Of a stretch of DNA of 64,000 bases, positions 14,444-22,980 are shown in pieces. The stretch spans positions 13,246-77,245 of the forward strand of contig JAZKIY010000015.1 of NCBI GenBank assembly GCA_040384665.1, in the 5' to 3' direction. The position numbers and the translations under genes are program-made. The notes below the pieces were generated by a model, which had not been told where the DNA came from, searched no databases, and was given only the letters and a program-made list of their open reading frames with translations. The first letter of the stretch is position 1. Each line of letters begins with the position of its first letter. This DNA is from PCRC01 sp040384665. Lineage in GTDB: Bacteria; Pseudomonadota; Gammaproteobacteria; Burkholderiales; Burkholderiaceae_C.

Positions 14444-16573
14444 TCAGTAGGTGGGTTGATGCTGGCGCAGTGTCGCCACCACGCCGGGCGAGAGTGTAAA
14501 GCCCTCGCCGTGCCGCTGCGCCAGCGCCGCTGCGCGGGCCACAAACGCGTCCACCCCCATGCCGTAGACGAACTGCAAGGCGCCCCCGGTCCAGGCTGGA
14601 AAGCCAATGCCGAAGATGGAGCCGATGTTGCCGTCGTGCACCGTGGTCAGCACACCTTCGTGCAGGCAGCGGGCGGTTTCCACGGCCTGGCGGTAGAGCA
14701 GGCGGTCTTTCAGCTCACCAATGTCCCAGGCCACAGCGGGCTTCTCGAACAGCGTTTTCAGCTGTGGCCACAGGGCTTTCTTCTGGCCGGCGGGGTAGTC
14801 GTAGAAACCACCGCCGCCGGCGCGGCCGGGGCGCTTCAGTTCTTTCACCATGCGTTCCACCAGCAGTTCGCCGGGTGTGGCCTGGTAGCCGGGCAGGTCG
14901 GCACGGGTCTGGTCGAGCACGTGCACGCTCAGCGACAGCGCGGTTTCGTCCAGCACCGCCAGCGGCCCCACCGGCATGCCGGCCTGCAGCCCGGCGTTCT
15001 CGATCACCGCCGCAGGGATGCCTTCGCCCAGCATCGCCGCGCCCTCCATCACAAAGGTGCCGAAGGTGCGGCTGGTGTAGAAGCCGCGCGAGTCGTTCAC
15101 CACGATGGGCATCTTGCCCAGTGCCTGCACGTAGTCAAACGCGCGCGCCACGGTTTCGTCGTCGGTTTGCGGGCCGCGGATGATTTCCACCAGCTTCATC
15201 TTGTCCACCGGGCTGAAGAAGTGGATGCCAATGAACTTCTCCGGCCGGGCACTGGCGCTGGCCAGACCACCGATGGGCAGCGTGGAGGTGTTGCTGGCAA
15301 AGAAGCCGCCGGGTGCCAGCATGGGCTCGGCCTCCTGGGTGACCTTGGCCTTCAGTTCGCGGCTTTCAAACACCGCTTCAATGACCAGGTCGCAGCCCTG
15401 CAGGTCGGTGGCTTTGTCGGTGGTGGTGATGCGGTCCAGCAACGCCTTCTGGTCGTGCGGGCTGAGTTTGCCTTTGTCCACACGCGGCTGGGTGACCTTG
15501 ATGCTGTACGCCTTGCCGGCCTCGGCCCGCTCGGTGCTGACGTCTTTCAGCACCGTGGCAATGCCCTTGCTGGCCTGTGCGTAGGCAATGCCGGCGCCCA
15601 TCATGCCAGCACCTAGCAGGCCGACCTTGGTGGGTTTGAACCGGGGCACGCCTGTGGGACGGGACTGGCCGCTTTTGATGGCGTTCATGTTGAAGAAAAA
15701 GGTGTTGACCATGGCGCGTGCGTTGCGGCCGGTCATCAGCTTGGCCAGGTAACGGCTCTCGATGCGCAGCGCGGTGTCCACATCGACCATGGCACCTTCG
15801 GCCATGCAGGCCATGATGGCTTCAGGCGCAGGGTAGAGGCCACGGGTTTGCTTTTTGAGCATGGCGGGCGCCACCGTCAGCATGCCGGCCACCTTGGGGT
15901 TGGCGGGGGTGCCGCCGGGGATCTTGTGGTCCTTGGCGTCCCAGGGGTGGTGTGAGGCCGGGTGGGTGGCAATGTAGGCCAGCGCCGCTTCGCGCAGCTG
16001 TGCCGGTTCGCTGACCAGCTCGTGCACCAGGCCAAGTTCCAGCGCCTCGCGCGGGTTGAACAGCTTGCCTTCCACCAGGTAAGGCTGGGCGCCCATCAGG
16101 CCCAGGTGGCGGACCATCTTGGTCACACCGCTGGCGCCGGGCAACAGGCCCAGCGTCACCTCGGGCAGGCCGAGTTGGGTTTTGGGGTTGTCCAATGCCA
16201 CGCGGTAGTGGCCCACCAGCGCCACCTCCCAGCCACCGCCCAGCGCGGTGCCGTTGATGCAGCTCACCACCGGTTTGCCCAGTGTCTCGATGGTGCGGAA
16301 GTTCTTTTTGAGCAACTCGACTTCGGCGTAGGCCTTGGGGGCGTCGGCCTCGGTCAGGCGCATCAGCGCCTTCAGGTCGGCACCGGCGAAGAAGGTGCTT
16401 TTGGCCGAGGCCAGCACGATGCCCTGGATGGCGTCTTTGTCTTTCAGCACCTGGGCGGCGGCTTCGGTCATGTCCGCCTGCCATTGCTGGCACATGGTGT
16501 TGACCGGTGAATCGGGTTCGTCAAAGGTGAGGGTGGCGATGCCGTCTTGCAGCGCATAGCGGATGGTTTTCAT
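14444..16573 (-). CDS. fadJ: Fused enoyl-CoA hydratase / 3-hydroxyacyl-CoA dehydrogenase (FadJ/FadB type)
   Basis: 709 residues, typical for the fusion. The N-terminal crotonase domain (about 1-190) has the oxyanion segment SAKSTFFAGADLKAL and a catalytic region near GTALGGGWEVAL. The NAD-binding domain starts near residue 320 with VGLLGAGMMGAGIAYAQA, followed by the hydroxyacyl dehydrogenase segment GIHFFSPVDKMKLVEII. It performs hydration and the second oxidation of beta-oxidation. Upstream on the same strand are a DUF3617 gene and the thiolase, forming the usual FadA/FadB-type pair. Confidence 0.93.
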   Translation of the reverse strand: MKTIRYALQDGIATLTFDEPDSPVNTMCQQWQADMTEAAAQVLKDKDAIQGIVLASAKSTFFAGADLKALMRLTEADAPKAYAEVELLKKNFRTIETLGKPVVSCINGTALGGGWEVALVGHYRVALDNPKTQLGLPEVTLGLLPGASGVTKMVRHLGLMGAQPYLVEGKLFNPREALELGLVHELVSEPAQLREAALAYIATHPASHHPWDAKDHKIPGGTPANPKVAGMLTVAPAMLKKQTRGLYPAPEAIMACMAEGAMVDVDTALRIESRYLAKLMTGRNARAMVNTFFFNMNAIKSGQSRPTGVPRFKPTKVGLLGAGMMGAGIAYAQASKGIATVLKDVSTERAEAGKAYSIKVTQPRVDKGKLSPHDQKALLDRITTTDKATDLQGCDLVIEAVFESRELKAKVTQEAEPMLAPGGFFASNTSTLPIGGLASASARPEKFIGIHFFSPVDKMKLVEIIRGPQTDDETVARAFDYVQALGKMPIVVNDSRGFYTSRTFGTFVMEGAAMLGEGIPAAVIENAGLQAGMPVGPLAVLDETALSLSVHVLDQTRADLPGYQATPGELLVERMVKELKRPGRAGGGGFYDYPAGQKKALWPQLKTLFEKPAVAWDIGELKDRLLYRQAVETARCLHEGVLTTVHDGNIGSIFGIGFPAWTGGALQFVYGMGVDAFVARAAALAQRHGEGFTLSPGVVATLRQHQPTY

Positions 16574-16618
16574 GGGCGGAGTGGTTCAGGGGCAACGCCT
16601 GGGGCGGTGCCTGTGGGT

Positions 16619-17047
16619 TTATCGGGGCGTGGCGCTGGGGCAGTCGCCCGCGCGAACGATGAAGACTTCGGCCACCGGCTCGGTTTTGCCGTTCACCACG
16701 CGTTCGCTTTTGCTTTCCAGGTAGATGTCGGACTTCACCGTCCATTGGCCGCGCCGCAACTCGGTCTGGCCGTTGGCGTTGGTGCAGCGCATTTCACGGG
16801 TGTAGGTCGCACCTTTCTGGCGGATGTCTTTGTCGACACAGCGGTCGCCGGGGGCTTGTTTGGCGGCCGCGTTGGCCGACAGAAAGTCTTCCTTCAGGCA
16901 TTCGCGGTGGACAAAGGGCTGGCCGCCGGGGAGCACCGTCATGATTTCCCACTGGCCAGCTTTGATCTTTGGCAGCTCGGCGGCAAAGCCGGGCAGGGCG
17001 CAGCAGGTGAACAACGCTGCGATGTACCGGTTGCGCCAGGACGCCAT
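16619..17047 (-). CDS. DUF3617-family exported protein
   Basis: 142 residues. A signal peptide (ALFTCCALPGFAA) is followed by IKAGQWEIMTVLPGG, the recognisable start of DUF3617 proteins, and by four cysteines (ECLKEDF, RCVDKD, RCTNANG, DCPSATP) able to form disulfides in the periplasm. Function unknown. ATG at 17047 overlaps the thiolase stop by one base (TGATG), so it is translated with the thiolase. Its place inside a beta-oxidation operon is notable for an exported protein. Confidence 0.8.
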   Translation of the reverse strand: MASWRNRYIAALFTCCALPGFAAELPKIKAGQWEIMTVLPGGQPFVHRECLKEDFLSANAAAKQAPGDRCVDKDIRQKGATYTREMRCTNANGQTELRRGQWTVKSDIYLESKSERVVNGKTEPVAEVFIVRAGDCPSATPR

Positions 17048-18252
17048 CAGATGCGCTCCACAATCGTGGCAATGCCCATGCCACCGCCCACGCACAGCGT
17101 GGCCAGGCCGTAGCGCAGCTTGCGGCGGTGCAGCTCGTCCACCAGCGTGTTCAGGATCATCGCGCCGGTGGCGCCGAGTGGGTGGCCCATGGCAATGGCA
17201 CCGCCGTTCACATTGACCTTGTCGTGCGGCACATTCAGTTCCTTCATGAAGCGCATCGGCACCGCGGCAAAGGCCTCGTTGACCTCGAACAAATCGATCT
17301 GGTCTACCGTCATGCCGGCCTTGGCCAGCGCCTTCAGGGCCGCGGGCACCGGGCCAGTCAGCATGATGGTGGGGTCGGCGCCGCTGACGGCTGCGGCGAC
17401 GATGCGGGCACGCGGTGTCAGTTTGTGGGTCTTTCCGGCGGCTTCCGAGCCAATCAGGATGGCCGCTGCACCGTCCACAATGCCCGACGAATTGCCGGCG
17501 TGGTGCACATGGTGGATGCGTTCGACCTGCGGGTAGCGCGACAGCGCCACCGCGTCGAACCCCATGGCGCCCATCTGCTCGAACGAGGCTTTCAACGCGC
17601 CCAGGCCCTCCAGTGTGGTGTGGGGTTTGATGAACTCGTCGTAGTCGAGGATGGTCTGGTCCAGGAAGTCTTTCACCGGTACCACCGAGCCGGCGAAGTA
17701 GCCACCTTCACGCGCCTTGGCGGCGCGCTTCTGGCTTTCCAGCGCGAAGGCATCGACATCTTCACGGCGGTAGCCGTCGATGGTGGCGATCAGGTCCGCG
17801 CCAATGCCCTGCGGCACGAAGTTGGTGGCGCAGCTGGTTTCCGGGTCTTGTGCCCAGGCACCGCCATCGGAGCCAATCGGCACCCGGCTCATGCTTTCCA
17901 CGCCGCCGGCCACCACCAGGTCTTCCCAACCCGAGCGCACTTTCTGCGCGGCCATGTTCACCGCTTCCAGGCCGGAGGCGCAGAAACGGTTCAGTTGCAC
18001 GCCGGAGCATCGGAAATCCCAGCCGGCCTTGAGTGCCGCCACCTTGGCAATGACTGAGCCCTGTTCGCCCACCGGCGAGACCACACCCATGACCACGTCG
18101 TCCACCTGCGAGGTGTCGAAGTCGTTGCGGCGCTGCAGTTCGGTCAGCACGCCAGCCAGCAGGTTGACCGGCTTGACCTCGTGCAGGCTGCCGTCTTTCT
18201 TGCCCTTGCCGCGCGGTGTGCGGATGGCGTCGTATACGAATGCTTCGCTCAT
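17047..18252 (-). CDS. fadA: Acetyl-CoA C-acyltransferase (thiolase)
   Basis: 401 residues. Active-site nucleophile C91 in NRFCASGLEAVN, then the substrate histidine in NVNGGAIAMGHPLGATGA and the second cysteine in LCVGGGMG. It cleaves 3-ketoacyl-CoA with CoA, the last step of beta-oxidation. It heads the operon thiolase, DUF3617 gene, fused dehydrogenase, SDR, and is divergent from an acyl-CoA dehydrogenase, with a palindromic site between them. Long-chain degradative thiolase is more likely than a PHB-type PhaA given the partner genes, but sequence alone does not settle chain length. Confidence 0.92.
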   Translation of the reverse strand: MSEAFVYDAIRTPRGKGKKDGSLHEVKPVNLLAGVLTELQRRNDFDTSQVDDVVMGVVSPVGEQGSVIAKVAALKAGWDFRCSGVQLNRFCASGLEAVNMAAQKVRSGWEDLVVAGGVESMSRVPIGSDGGAWAQDPETSCATNFVPQGIGADLIATIDGYRREDVDAFALESQKRAAKAREGGYFAGSVVPVKDFLDQTILDYDEFIKPHTTLEGLGALKASFEQMGAMGFDAVALSRYPQVERIHHVHHAGNSSGIVDGAAAILIGSEAAGKTHKLTPRARIVAAAVSGADPTIMLTGPVPAALKALAKAGMTVDQIDLFEVNEAFAAVPMRFMKELNVPHDKVNVNGGAIAMGHPLGATGAMILNTLVDELHRRKLRYGLATLCVGGGMGIATIVERI

Positions 18253-18307
18253 GGGAATGGCTCCGGAACTGGAATAGAAATTGGAGATTGCAGTATATTC
18301 ATTTCAC

Positions 18308-18321
18308 CAAGCAAATGCTTG
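18308..18321. promoter_or_regulatory. Perfect inverted repeat in the divergent thiolase/acyl-CoA dehydrogenase promoter
   Basis: CAAGCA-AA-TGCTTG is a perfect 6-2-6 palindrome, 27 bases before the acyl-CoA dehydrogenase start and 56 bases before the thiolase start. Position and symmetry suit an acyl-CoA-responsive repressor of the TetR or GntR type controlling both directions. No candidate regulator is adjacent. Confidence 0.5.
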
Positions 18322-18347
18322 CCAAAAATAGTCCAACAGGTGACACC

Positions 18348-19511
18348 ATGATTGAACGCACCCTCTTTTCTGCCGACCACGACGCTTTTCGAGACAGCTT
18401 CCGCCGCTTCGTAGAGAAAGAAATCGTGCCCCACCACGACGCCTGGGAAGACCAGGGCTATGTGGACCGCGCCGTCTGGCACAAGGCCGGCGAGAACGGC
18501 TTTTTGTGCATGTCGCTGCCCGAAGCCTATGGCGGCTCAGACGCCGGCAAGCTGTATTCGGTGGTGCAGATGGAAGAGCTGGCGCGGGCAGGCACCACGG
18601 GCATTGGCTACGGGCTGCACAGCGAGATCGTCGCGCCCTACATCCTGCATTACGGCACCGAGGCGCAGAAGCAGCACTACCTGCCCAAACTCGCCAGCGG
18701 CGAGATGGTGGGCGCGATCGCGATGAGCGAACCTGCTGCTGGCAGCGACCTGCAAGGCATCAAATGCACCGCACTGCAGCAGGCGGATGGCAGCTACCTG
18801 CTCAACGGCAGCAAGACCTTCATCACCAACGGCTGGCATGCCGACCTGGTGATCGTGGTGGCCAAGACCAACCCGGCTGCCGGCGCCAAGGGCACCAGCC
18901 TGTTTCTGGTGGAGCGCGGCATGCCTGGCTTTGAGAAAGGCCAGCGGCTGAAGAAAATGGGCATGAAGGCGCAGGACACTTCCGAGCTGTTTTTCAGCAA
19001 TGTGCGGCTGTCTGCCGACCATCTGCTCGGCGGCCCTGCCTGCGAGAACAAGGGCTTCATCTGCCTGATGGAGCAGTTGCCATGGGAGCGGCTGCAGATC
19101 GCCATCACCGCCGTGTCGGCCGCGCAGGCGGCGATTGACTGGACGGTGGACTATGTGAAAAACCGCAAGGTCTTTGGCCAGCCGGTGGCCAATTTCCAGA
19201 ACACCCGCTACACGCTGGCCGAGCTGCAGACCGAAGTGCAGGTGGCCCGGGTGTTTGTGGACAAATGCTGCGAACTGGTCAGCCAAGACAAGCTCGACAC
19301 GGCGACTGCCAGCATGGCCAAGTACTGGTGCAGCGACCTGCAGTGCAAGGTGATGGACGAATGTGTACAGCTCTTCGGCGGCTACGGCTACATGTGGGAG
19401 TACCCCATCACCCGCGCCTACGCCGACGCCCGCGTGCAGCGCATCTACGGCGGCACCAACGAGATCATGAAAGAGGTGATTTCACGGGCTATGGGGCTGG
19501 GTGGGCGCTGA
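18348..19511 (+). CDS. Acyl-CoA dehydrogenase
   Basis: 387 residues with the FAD-dependent ACAD fold: an N-terminal helical domain, the signature AIAMSEPAAGSDLQGIKC in the middle beta domain, LLNGSKTFITNG, and the C-terminal LFGGYGYMWEYPITRAYAD and RIYGGTNEIM. It introduces the 2,3-double bond into acyl-CoA and passes electrons to ETF. ATG at 18348 has an AGGTG ribosome site. The open frame continues upstream but would swallow the operator region. Transcribed divergently from thiolase, it completes a beta-oxidation set. The acyl chain specificity cannot be told from sequence. Confidence 0.93.
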   Translation: MIERTLFSADHDAFRDSFRRFVEKEIVPHHDAWEDQGYVDRAVWHKAGENGFLCMSLPEAYGGSDAGKLYSVVQMEELARAGTTGIGYGLHSEIVAPYILHYGTEAQKQHYLPKLASGEMVGAIAMSEPAAGSDLQGIKCTALQQADGSYLLNGSKTFITNGWHADLVIVVAKTNPAAGAKGTSLFLVERGMPGFEKGQRLKKMGMKAQDTSELFFSNVRLSADHLLGGPACENKGFICLMEQLPWERLQIAITAVSAAQAAIDWTVDYVKNRKVFGQPVANFQNTRYTLAELQTEVQVARVFVDKCCELVSQDKLDTATASMAKYWCSDLQCKVMDECVQLFGGYGYMWEYPITRAYADARVQRIYGGTNEIMKEVISRAMGLGGR

Positions 19512-19542
19512 TGGCACCGCCCTTGGGGTGGCATAGGCAATG

Positions 19543-20061
19543 TCAGCGGCTGTAGTCGCGTGGGCCGCCGCCATCGCTCCGCGAGCCACGTCCTTCCCTG
19601 TTGACTTTGTCATAAGCAGCACGAAATCCCTGCATGCTGAATTTGGAAACTCCAAAAGAGTCGGCACCCGTTCCCCGTGCAATGCCCAAACTTGTGCTGT
19701 CTGCGTTCAGCATTTGTCGGCGCACGGCATCGGTGCTATCGAAGGTGTTGGCAAACTGGTGCGAGGGAGACCAGTCAAGCCTGCGGCAAATGGCGCTGCG
19801 CGCCGAGCTTTCCCGTCCCCCATTCACCAGCAGGGCATACCTGGTGCCTTCATTGCACTTCAGTTTATCGGGCATGAAAAAGAAGTCACAGTCTCTCTGC
19901 GAGTGGTCGCAGTAATAGCCCAAAATGGATCCTGAATTGTTTTCCGTTGTGGCAACTCTGAAGTTGCGGTCCCCTGAAACCTGCCAGTCACCAAAGGTTT
20001 GTGCCCATGCGCTGCTTGCCCCAAGAAAAAGAAGAAGCACCCCAGCAACCCAACCACGCAT
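19543..20061 (-). CDS. Hypothetical secreted protein
   Basis: 172 residues from the preferred ATG at 20061: signal peptide (GWVAGVLLLFLGASSAWA), then FGDWQVSGDRNFRVA, an opening reminiscent of invasion-associated-locus-B-like proteins. Four cysteines (YYCDHSQRDCDF, KLKCNEG, AICRRL) suggest disulfides in the periplasm; the C-terminus is Gly/Arg/Ser-rich. I do not recognise a family with confidence. An in-frame ATG at 20142 would add 27 residues ahead of the signal. The stretch 19.54-20.2 kb looks less GC-rich than its neighbours, which may mean later acquisition. Confidence 0.6.
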   Translation of the reverse strand: MRGWVAGVLLLFLGASSAWAQTFGDWQVSGDRNFRVATTENNSGSILGYYCDHSQRDCDFFFMPDKLKCNEGTRYALLVNGGRESSARSAICRRLDWSPSHQFANTFDSTDAVRRQMLNADSTSLGIARGTGADSFGVSKFSMQGFRAAYDKVNREGRGSRSDGGGPRDYSR

Positions 20062-20216
20062 TGTTTCGAGAAGTCGAGTGTCAAGTTGCCGGGAAAAGCA
20101 GATGTAACCTGCACCAGGGACGAGGATTTGTGGCATGGACATAGTGCTTCTTTGGATGGTATGAGAAGAAAAGTATTGCCTTGCAAGCTCTAAATGTCAA
20201 AAAATTGCGCACCAGC

Positions 20217-20783
20217 ATGAGGTGGATCTGCGGATGCCTGCTGCTTGGTTGCGCTGTGGCCAGTGCGCGAGCCGCCGACACCTACGTCTCCGACGCCGAC
20301 CACACCTTCGCCAGCTTCGAGTTCAGCCACCTCGGCTACAGCACCCAGCACAGCCGCTTTGACGCGGTGCGTGCCACCGTGGTGCTGGACCTCGAGAACC
20401 GCACCGGCTCGGTGGAGGCGACCATCGCCGTGGCGTCGGTCAGCACCGGCTCCACCGCCTTCAACCAGACGCTGCAAGGCCCGTCTTTCTTTGACGCCGC
20501 CGCGTTTCCCACCATCACCTTCCGCGGCAAGGAACTGGGCTTCGACAAGTTCGACCACATCAGCAGCGTGGCCGGCGAACTCACCGTCAAGGGCGTGACG
20601 CAGCCGCTGACGCTGCAGGTGACCCAGTTCAAATGCATGGTGCACCCGCTGCTGCGCAAGCCAGCTTGCGGTGCCAACGCCACCGCCAAAATCAGCCGCA
20701 GCACCTTTGGTCTTGGCAGGTTCGCGCCGCTGGTGGGGGATGAGGTGACGCTGCACATCGCGATTGAGGCGTTGGTGAAATAG
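20217..20783 (+). CDS. YceI-family periplasmic protein
   Basis: 188 residues. Signal peptide ending ASARA|AD, then the YceI beta-barrel pattern: VSDADHTFASFEFSHLGYS, ATIAVASVSTGSTAFNQTL, FFDAAAFPTITFRG, ELTVKGVTQPLTLQV. YceI proteins are lipocalin-like and bind isoprenoid or other hydrophobic ligands in the periplasm. The start is uncertain: ATG 20217 gives a normal signal peptide, but a TTG at 20181 is also in frame. It is convergent with pqqE, 32 bases apart. A link to quinone or PQQ biology is possible but not shown. Confidence 0.85.
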   Translation: MRWICGCLLLGCAVASARAADTYVSDADHTFASFEFSHLGYSTQHSRFDAVRATVVLDLENRTGSVEATIAVASVSTGSTAFNQTLQGPSFFDAAAFPTITFRGKELGFDKFDHISSVAGELTVKGVTQPLTLQVTQFKCMVHPLLRKPACGANATAKISRSTFGLGRFAPLVGDEVTLHIAIEALVK

Positions 20784-20811
20784 CCAGGCCATGCCACCCC
20801 GCATGCCTGGC
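20783..20811. terminator. Hairpin between convergent yceI-like gene and pqqE
   Basis: GCCAGGCCATGC and GCATGCCTGGC pair with one bulged base around a loop of about six bases. It lies exactly between the two convergent stop codons. No strong T-tract follows on either strand, so a bidirectional terminator is plausible but not certain. Confidence 0.5.
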
Positions 20812-20815
20812 ACGG

Positions 20816-21937
20816 CTATTTCGTGACCGGACTCAGCTTGCGCGAATTGGCCACGTCGCGAAATACGATAGGCCGCACCTGCACCGACGGGGCTTCTGCC
20901 CGCAACACCGCCTCGGTGACGATGGCGTGGTGCGGGCTCTTGGGGCACACCGGATCGGCCGCGTTGGCATCGTTGGCCAGCGCGTAGGCCTGGCAGCGGC
21001 AGCCACCCAGATCGCGCTCCTTGTGCTCGCAGCTGGAACAGGGCTCCTTCATCCAACCGGTGCCGCGGTAGCGGTTGAAGCCTTCGGATTCGTACCAGAT
21101 GCTGCGGATGTCCGACGTGCGCACGTCCGGAAATTCCAGCCCCGGCAGCATGCGAGCGGTATGGCAGGGCAGGGCAGCGCCATCGGGCGTAATGGTCAGG
21201 AACATGTTGCCCCAGCCATTGACGCATTTCTTCGGGCTGCCGTCGTGGTAATCGGGTGCGACGAAGAAGATGCGCATGCGGTCGCCCAGTTCCAGCCGCT
21301 TGGCATTGACCAGCGCTTCCGCGCGTTGCAGTTGCTCACGGGTCGGCAACAGCTGGTCGCGGTTCTCCAGGGCCCAGGAGTAGTACTGGGTGTTCGCAAG
21401 CTCCAGGTATTCGGCGCCGAGTTCAACCGCCATGTCGATGATGCGGCCGATGTGGTCGATGTTCATGCGGTGCATCACCACGTTCATCACCATCGGCCAG
21501 CCGTTGGCCTTGATCAGGCCTGCCACCTTGAGCTTGAGGTCAAAGGTCTTGGTGTGCGAGAGGAAATCGTTCATCTCGCGGGTCGAGTCCTGGAACGACA
21601 GTTGCACGTGGTCCAGCCCGGCTTGTTTGAGTGCGGTGGCACGCGCAGCGGTCAGGCCCACGCCGGAGGTCAGCAGGTTGGTGTAGTAGCCCAGGCTGCG
21701 CGCCTCCGCCACCAGTTCCTCCAGGTCGTCTCTCACCAGCGGCTCGCCACCGGAAAAACCGCACTGCACCGCGCCCAGCGCACGTGCTTCGCGCAGCACC
21801 CGCAGCCAGTCGGCCGTGGACAGTTCTTTGTCGTGCTGCGCGAAATCGACCGGGTTGTAGCAAAACGCGCAATGCAGCGGGCAACGGTAGGTCAGCTCCG
21901 CCAGCAGCCACAGCGGTGGCCCGATGTCAGCACTCAT
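20816..21937 (-). CDS. pqqE: PqqA peptide cyclase PqqE (radical SAM)
   Basis: 373 residues. The radical SAM cluster is C19/C23/C26 (YRCPLHCAFCYNP); a C-terminal SPASM region follows with CVNGWGNMF, LPCH, SSCEHK, GGCRCQA and DPVCP cysteines for auxiliary clusters. It forms the C-C bond between the Glu and Tyr of PqqA bound to PqqD, the first step of pyrroloquinoline quinone synthesis. ATG at 21937 overlaps the pqqD stop (ATGA); a few residues of extra upstream frame were rejected. It is the last gene of the operon. Confidence 0.96.
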   Translation of the reverse strand: MSADIGPPLWLLAELTYRCPLHCAFCYNPVDFAQHDKELSTADWLRVLREARALGAVQCGFSGGEPLVRDDLEELVAEARSLGYYTNLLTSGVGLTAARATALKQAGLDHVQLSFQDSTREMNDFLSHTKTFDLKLKVAGLIKANGWPMVMNVVMHRMNIDHIGRIIDMAVELGAEYLELANTQYYSWALENRDQLLPTREQLQRAEALVNAKRLELGDRMRIFFVAPDYHDGSPKKCVNGWGNMFLTITPDGAALPCHTARMLPGLEFPDVRTSDIRSIWYESEGFNRYRGTGWMKEPCSSCEHKERDLGGCRCQAYALANDANAADPVCPKSPHHAIVTEAVLRAEAPSVQVRPIVFRDVANSRKLSPVTK

Positions 21938-22206
21938 GCTTGTTCCACCCATTTCTGTTGCAGCGCAATGTCGATGAAGGCCAGCACTTCGCCCTGCAGG
22001 CCCTGCGCATGGAAGGTGGCTTCCAGTTCAGCAACGATCTCTGCCACCGTCCGCAGGCCATCGACGCGCTTGAGAATTTCCCCCGCGCTCTGGTTCAGCT
22101 TGACCATGCCTTCGGGGTAGAGCAGCACATGGTTCTTCTGCACCTCTTCCCACTGCAGGCGAAAACCGCTGCCCATGCGGGGCCGCATCAGCAAGGTGGC
22201 GCTCAT
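21934..22206 (-). CDS. pqqD: PQQ biosynthesis peptide chaperone PqqD
   Basis: 90 residues, normal length for the family. RRE-type winged fold with LLYPEGMVKLNQSAGEILKRV, the segment that binds the PqqA leader and presents it to PqqE. Its ATG overlaps the pqqC stop and its stop overlaps the pqqE start, each by four bases, so pqqC, pqqD and pqqE are translationally coupled. A longer upstream frame inside pqqC was rejected on this ground. Confidence 0.94.
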   Translation of the reverse strand: MSATLLMRPRMGSGFRLQWEEVQKNHVLLYPEGMVKLNQSAGEILKRVDGLRTVAEIVAELEATFHAQGLQGEVLAFIDIALQQKWVEQA

Positions 22207-22919
22207 GGGGTGATGCCATAGCGGTTGGCCATCGCGTCGCTCATGGCCCACAGGATGTCGAGCTTGAACTGCAGGATGTCGAGCGCCCGTTCCTGCTGCG
22301 CCCGGGTCGTGAAATGGTCCAGCGTGATGGCCAGGCCCTGTTCCACGTCGCGCCGCGCCTGGCTCACACGCTGGCGGAAATACTGCAGGCCGCCACTCTC
22401 TATCCACGGGTAGCGCTCGGGCCAGTTGGCTAGCCGCTGCTTGTGGATTTCGGGCGCGAACATCTCGGTCAGCGACGAGCAGACCGACTCCTGCCAGGGC
22501 GAGCGCCGCGCGAAGTTGATGTAGGCATCGACCGCAAAGCGCATGGCCGGAACCACATGCCGCAAGTCAATGATTTCCTCACGCGCCAGCCCGGTGGCAA
22601 TGCCAAGCTGGATCCAGGCTTCGGTGCCCCCGGCGTCGCGCGTTCCGCCGATCTCAAAGCCGTCGTGGTCCAGGATGCGCTGGACCCAGCCGCGCCGCAC
22701 CTCGGCGTCGGGGCAGTTCGACAGCACCGCCGCGTCCTTCACGGGAATAGCGATCTGGTAATAAAAGCGGTTGGCCACCCAGCCCCGGATCTGCTCCGGC
22801 GTGGCTTTGCCGCTGTTAAGCATGACGTTGAACGGGTGGTGAATATGGTAGGCCGCGCCCTTGCTGCGCAGTTGCGCTTCAAATTCACTGCGGCTCCACG
22901 CCGGTTCTGTCGGCACCAC
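22203..22919 (-). CDS. pqqC: Pyrroloquinoline-quinone synthase PqqC
   Basis: Helical oxidase that performs the final ring closure and eight-electron oxidation to PQQ without metal or cofactor. Conserved blocks: KGAAYHIHHPFNVM, WVANRFYYQIAIPVKDAA, RILDHDG, AYINFARRSPWQ. The start is not certain. A GTG at 22919 (VPTEPAWSRSEF) gives 238 residues, close to the family norm, but has no clear ribosome site. The only in-frame ATG codons, such as 23003, lie inside pqqB and would add a tail unlike other PqqC proteins. The stop overlaps pqqD. Confidence 0.92.
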   Translation of the reverse strand: MVPTEPAWSRSEFEAQLRSKGAAYHIHHPFNVMLNSGKATPEQIRGWVANRFYYQIAIPVKDAAVLSNCPDAEVRRGWVQRILDHDGFEIGGTRDAGGTEAWIQLGIATGLAREEIIDLRHVVPAMRFAVDAYINFARRSPWQESVCSSLTEMFAPEIHKQRLANWPERYPWIESGGLQYFRQRVSQARRDVEQGLAITLDHFTTRAQQERALDILQFKLDILWAMSDAMANRYGITP

Positions 22920-22980
22920 CAGCGGTGGTGCGAGGGAGGAATCTATGAGAGCGATGGTGTGTCCCCGGTAAACCTGTGTG

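Noticed and set aside
13487..15616. A 709-codon open frame antisense to the fused FadB/FadJ-type gene
   Set aside because: It is rich in His, Gly, Ala and Val with no domain, mirrors the codon bias of the real gene on the other strand, and has no ribosome site. High-GC shadow.
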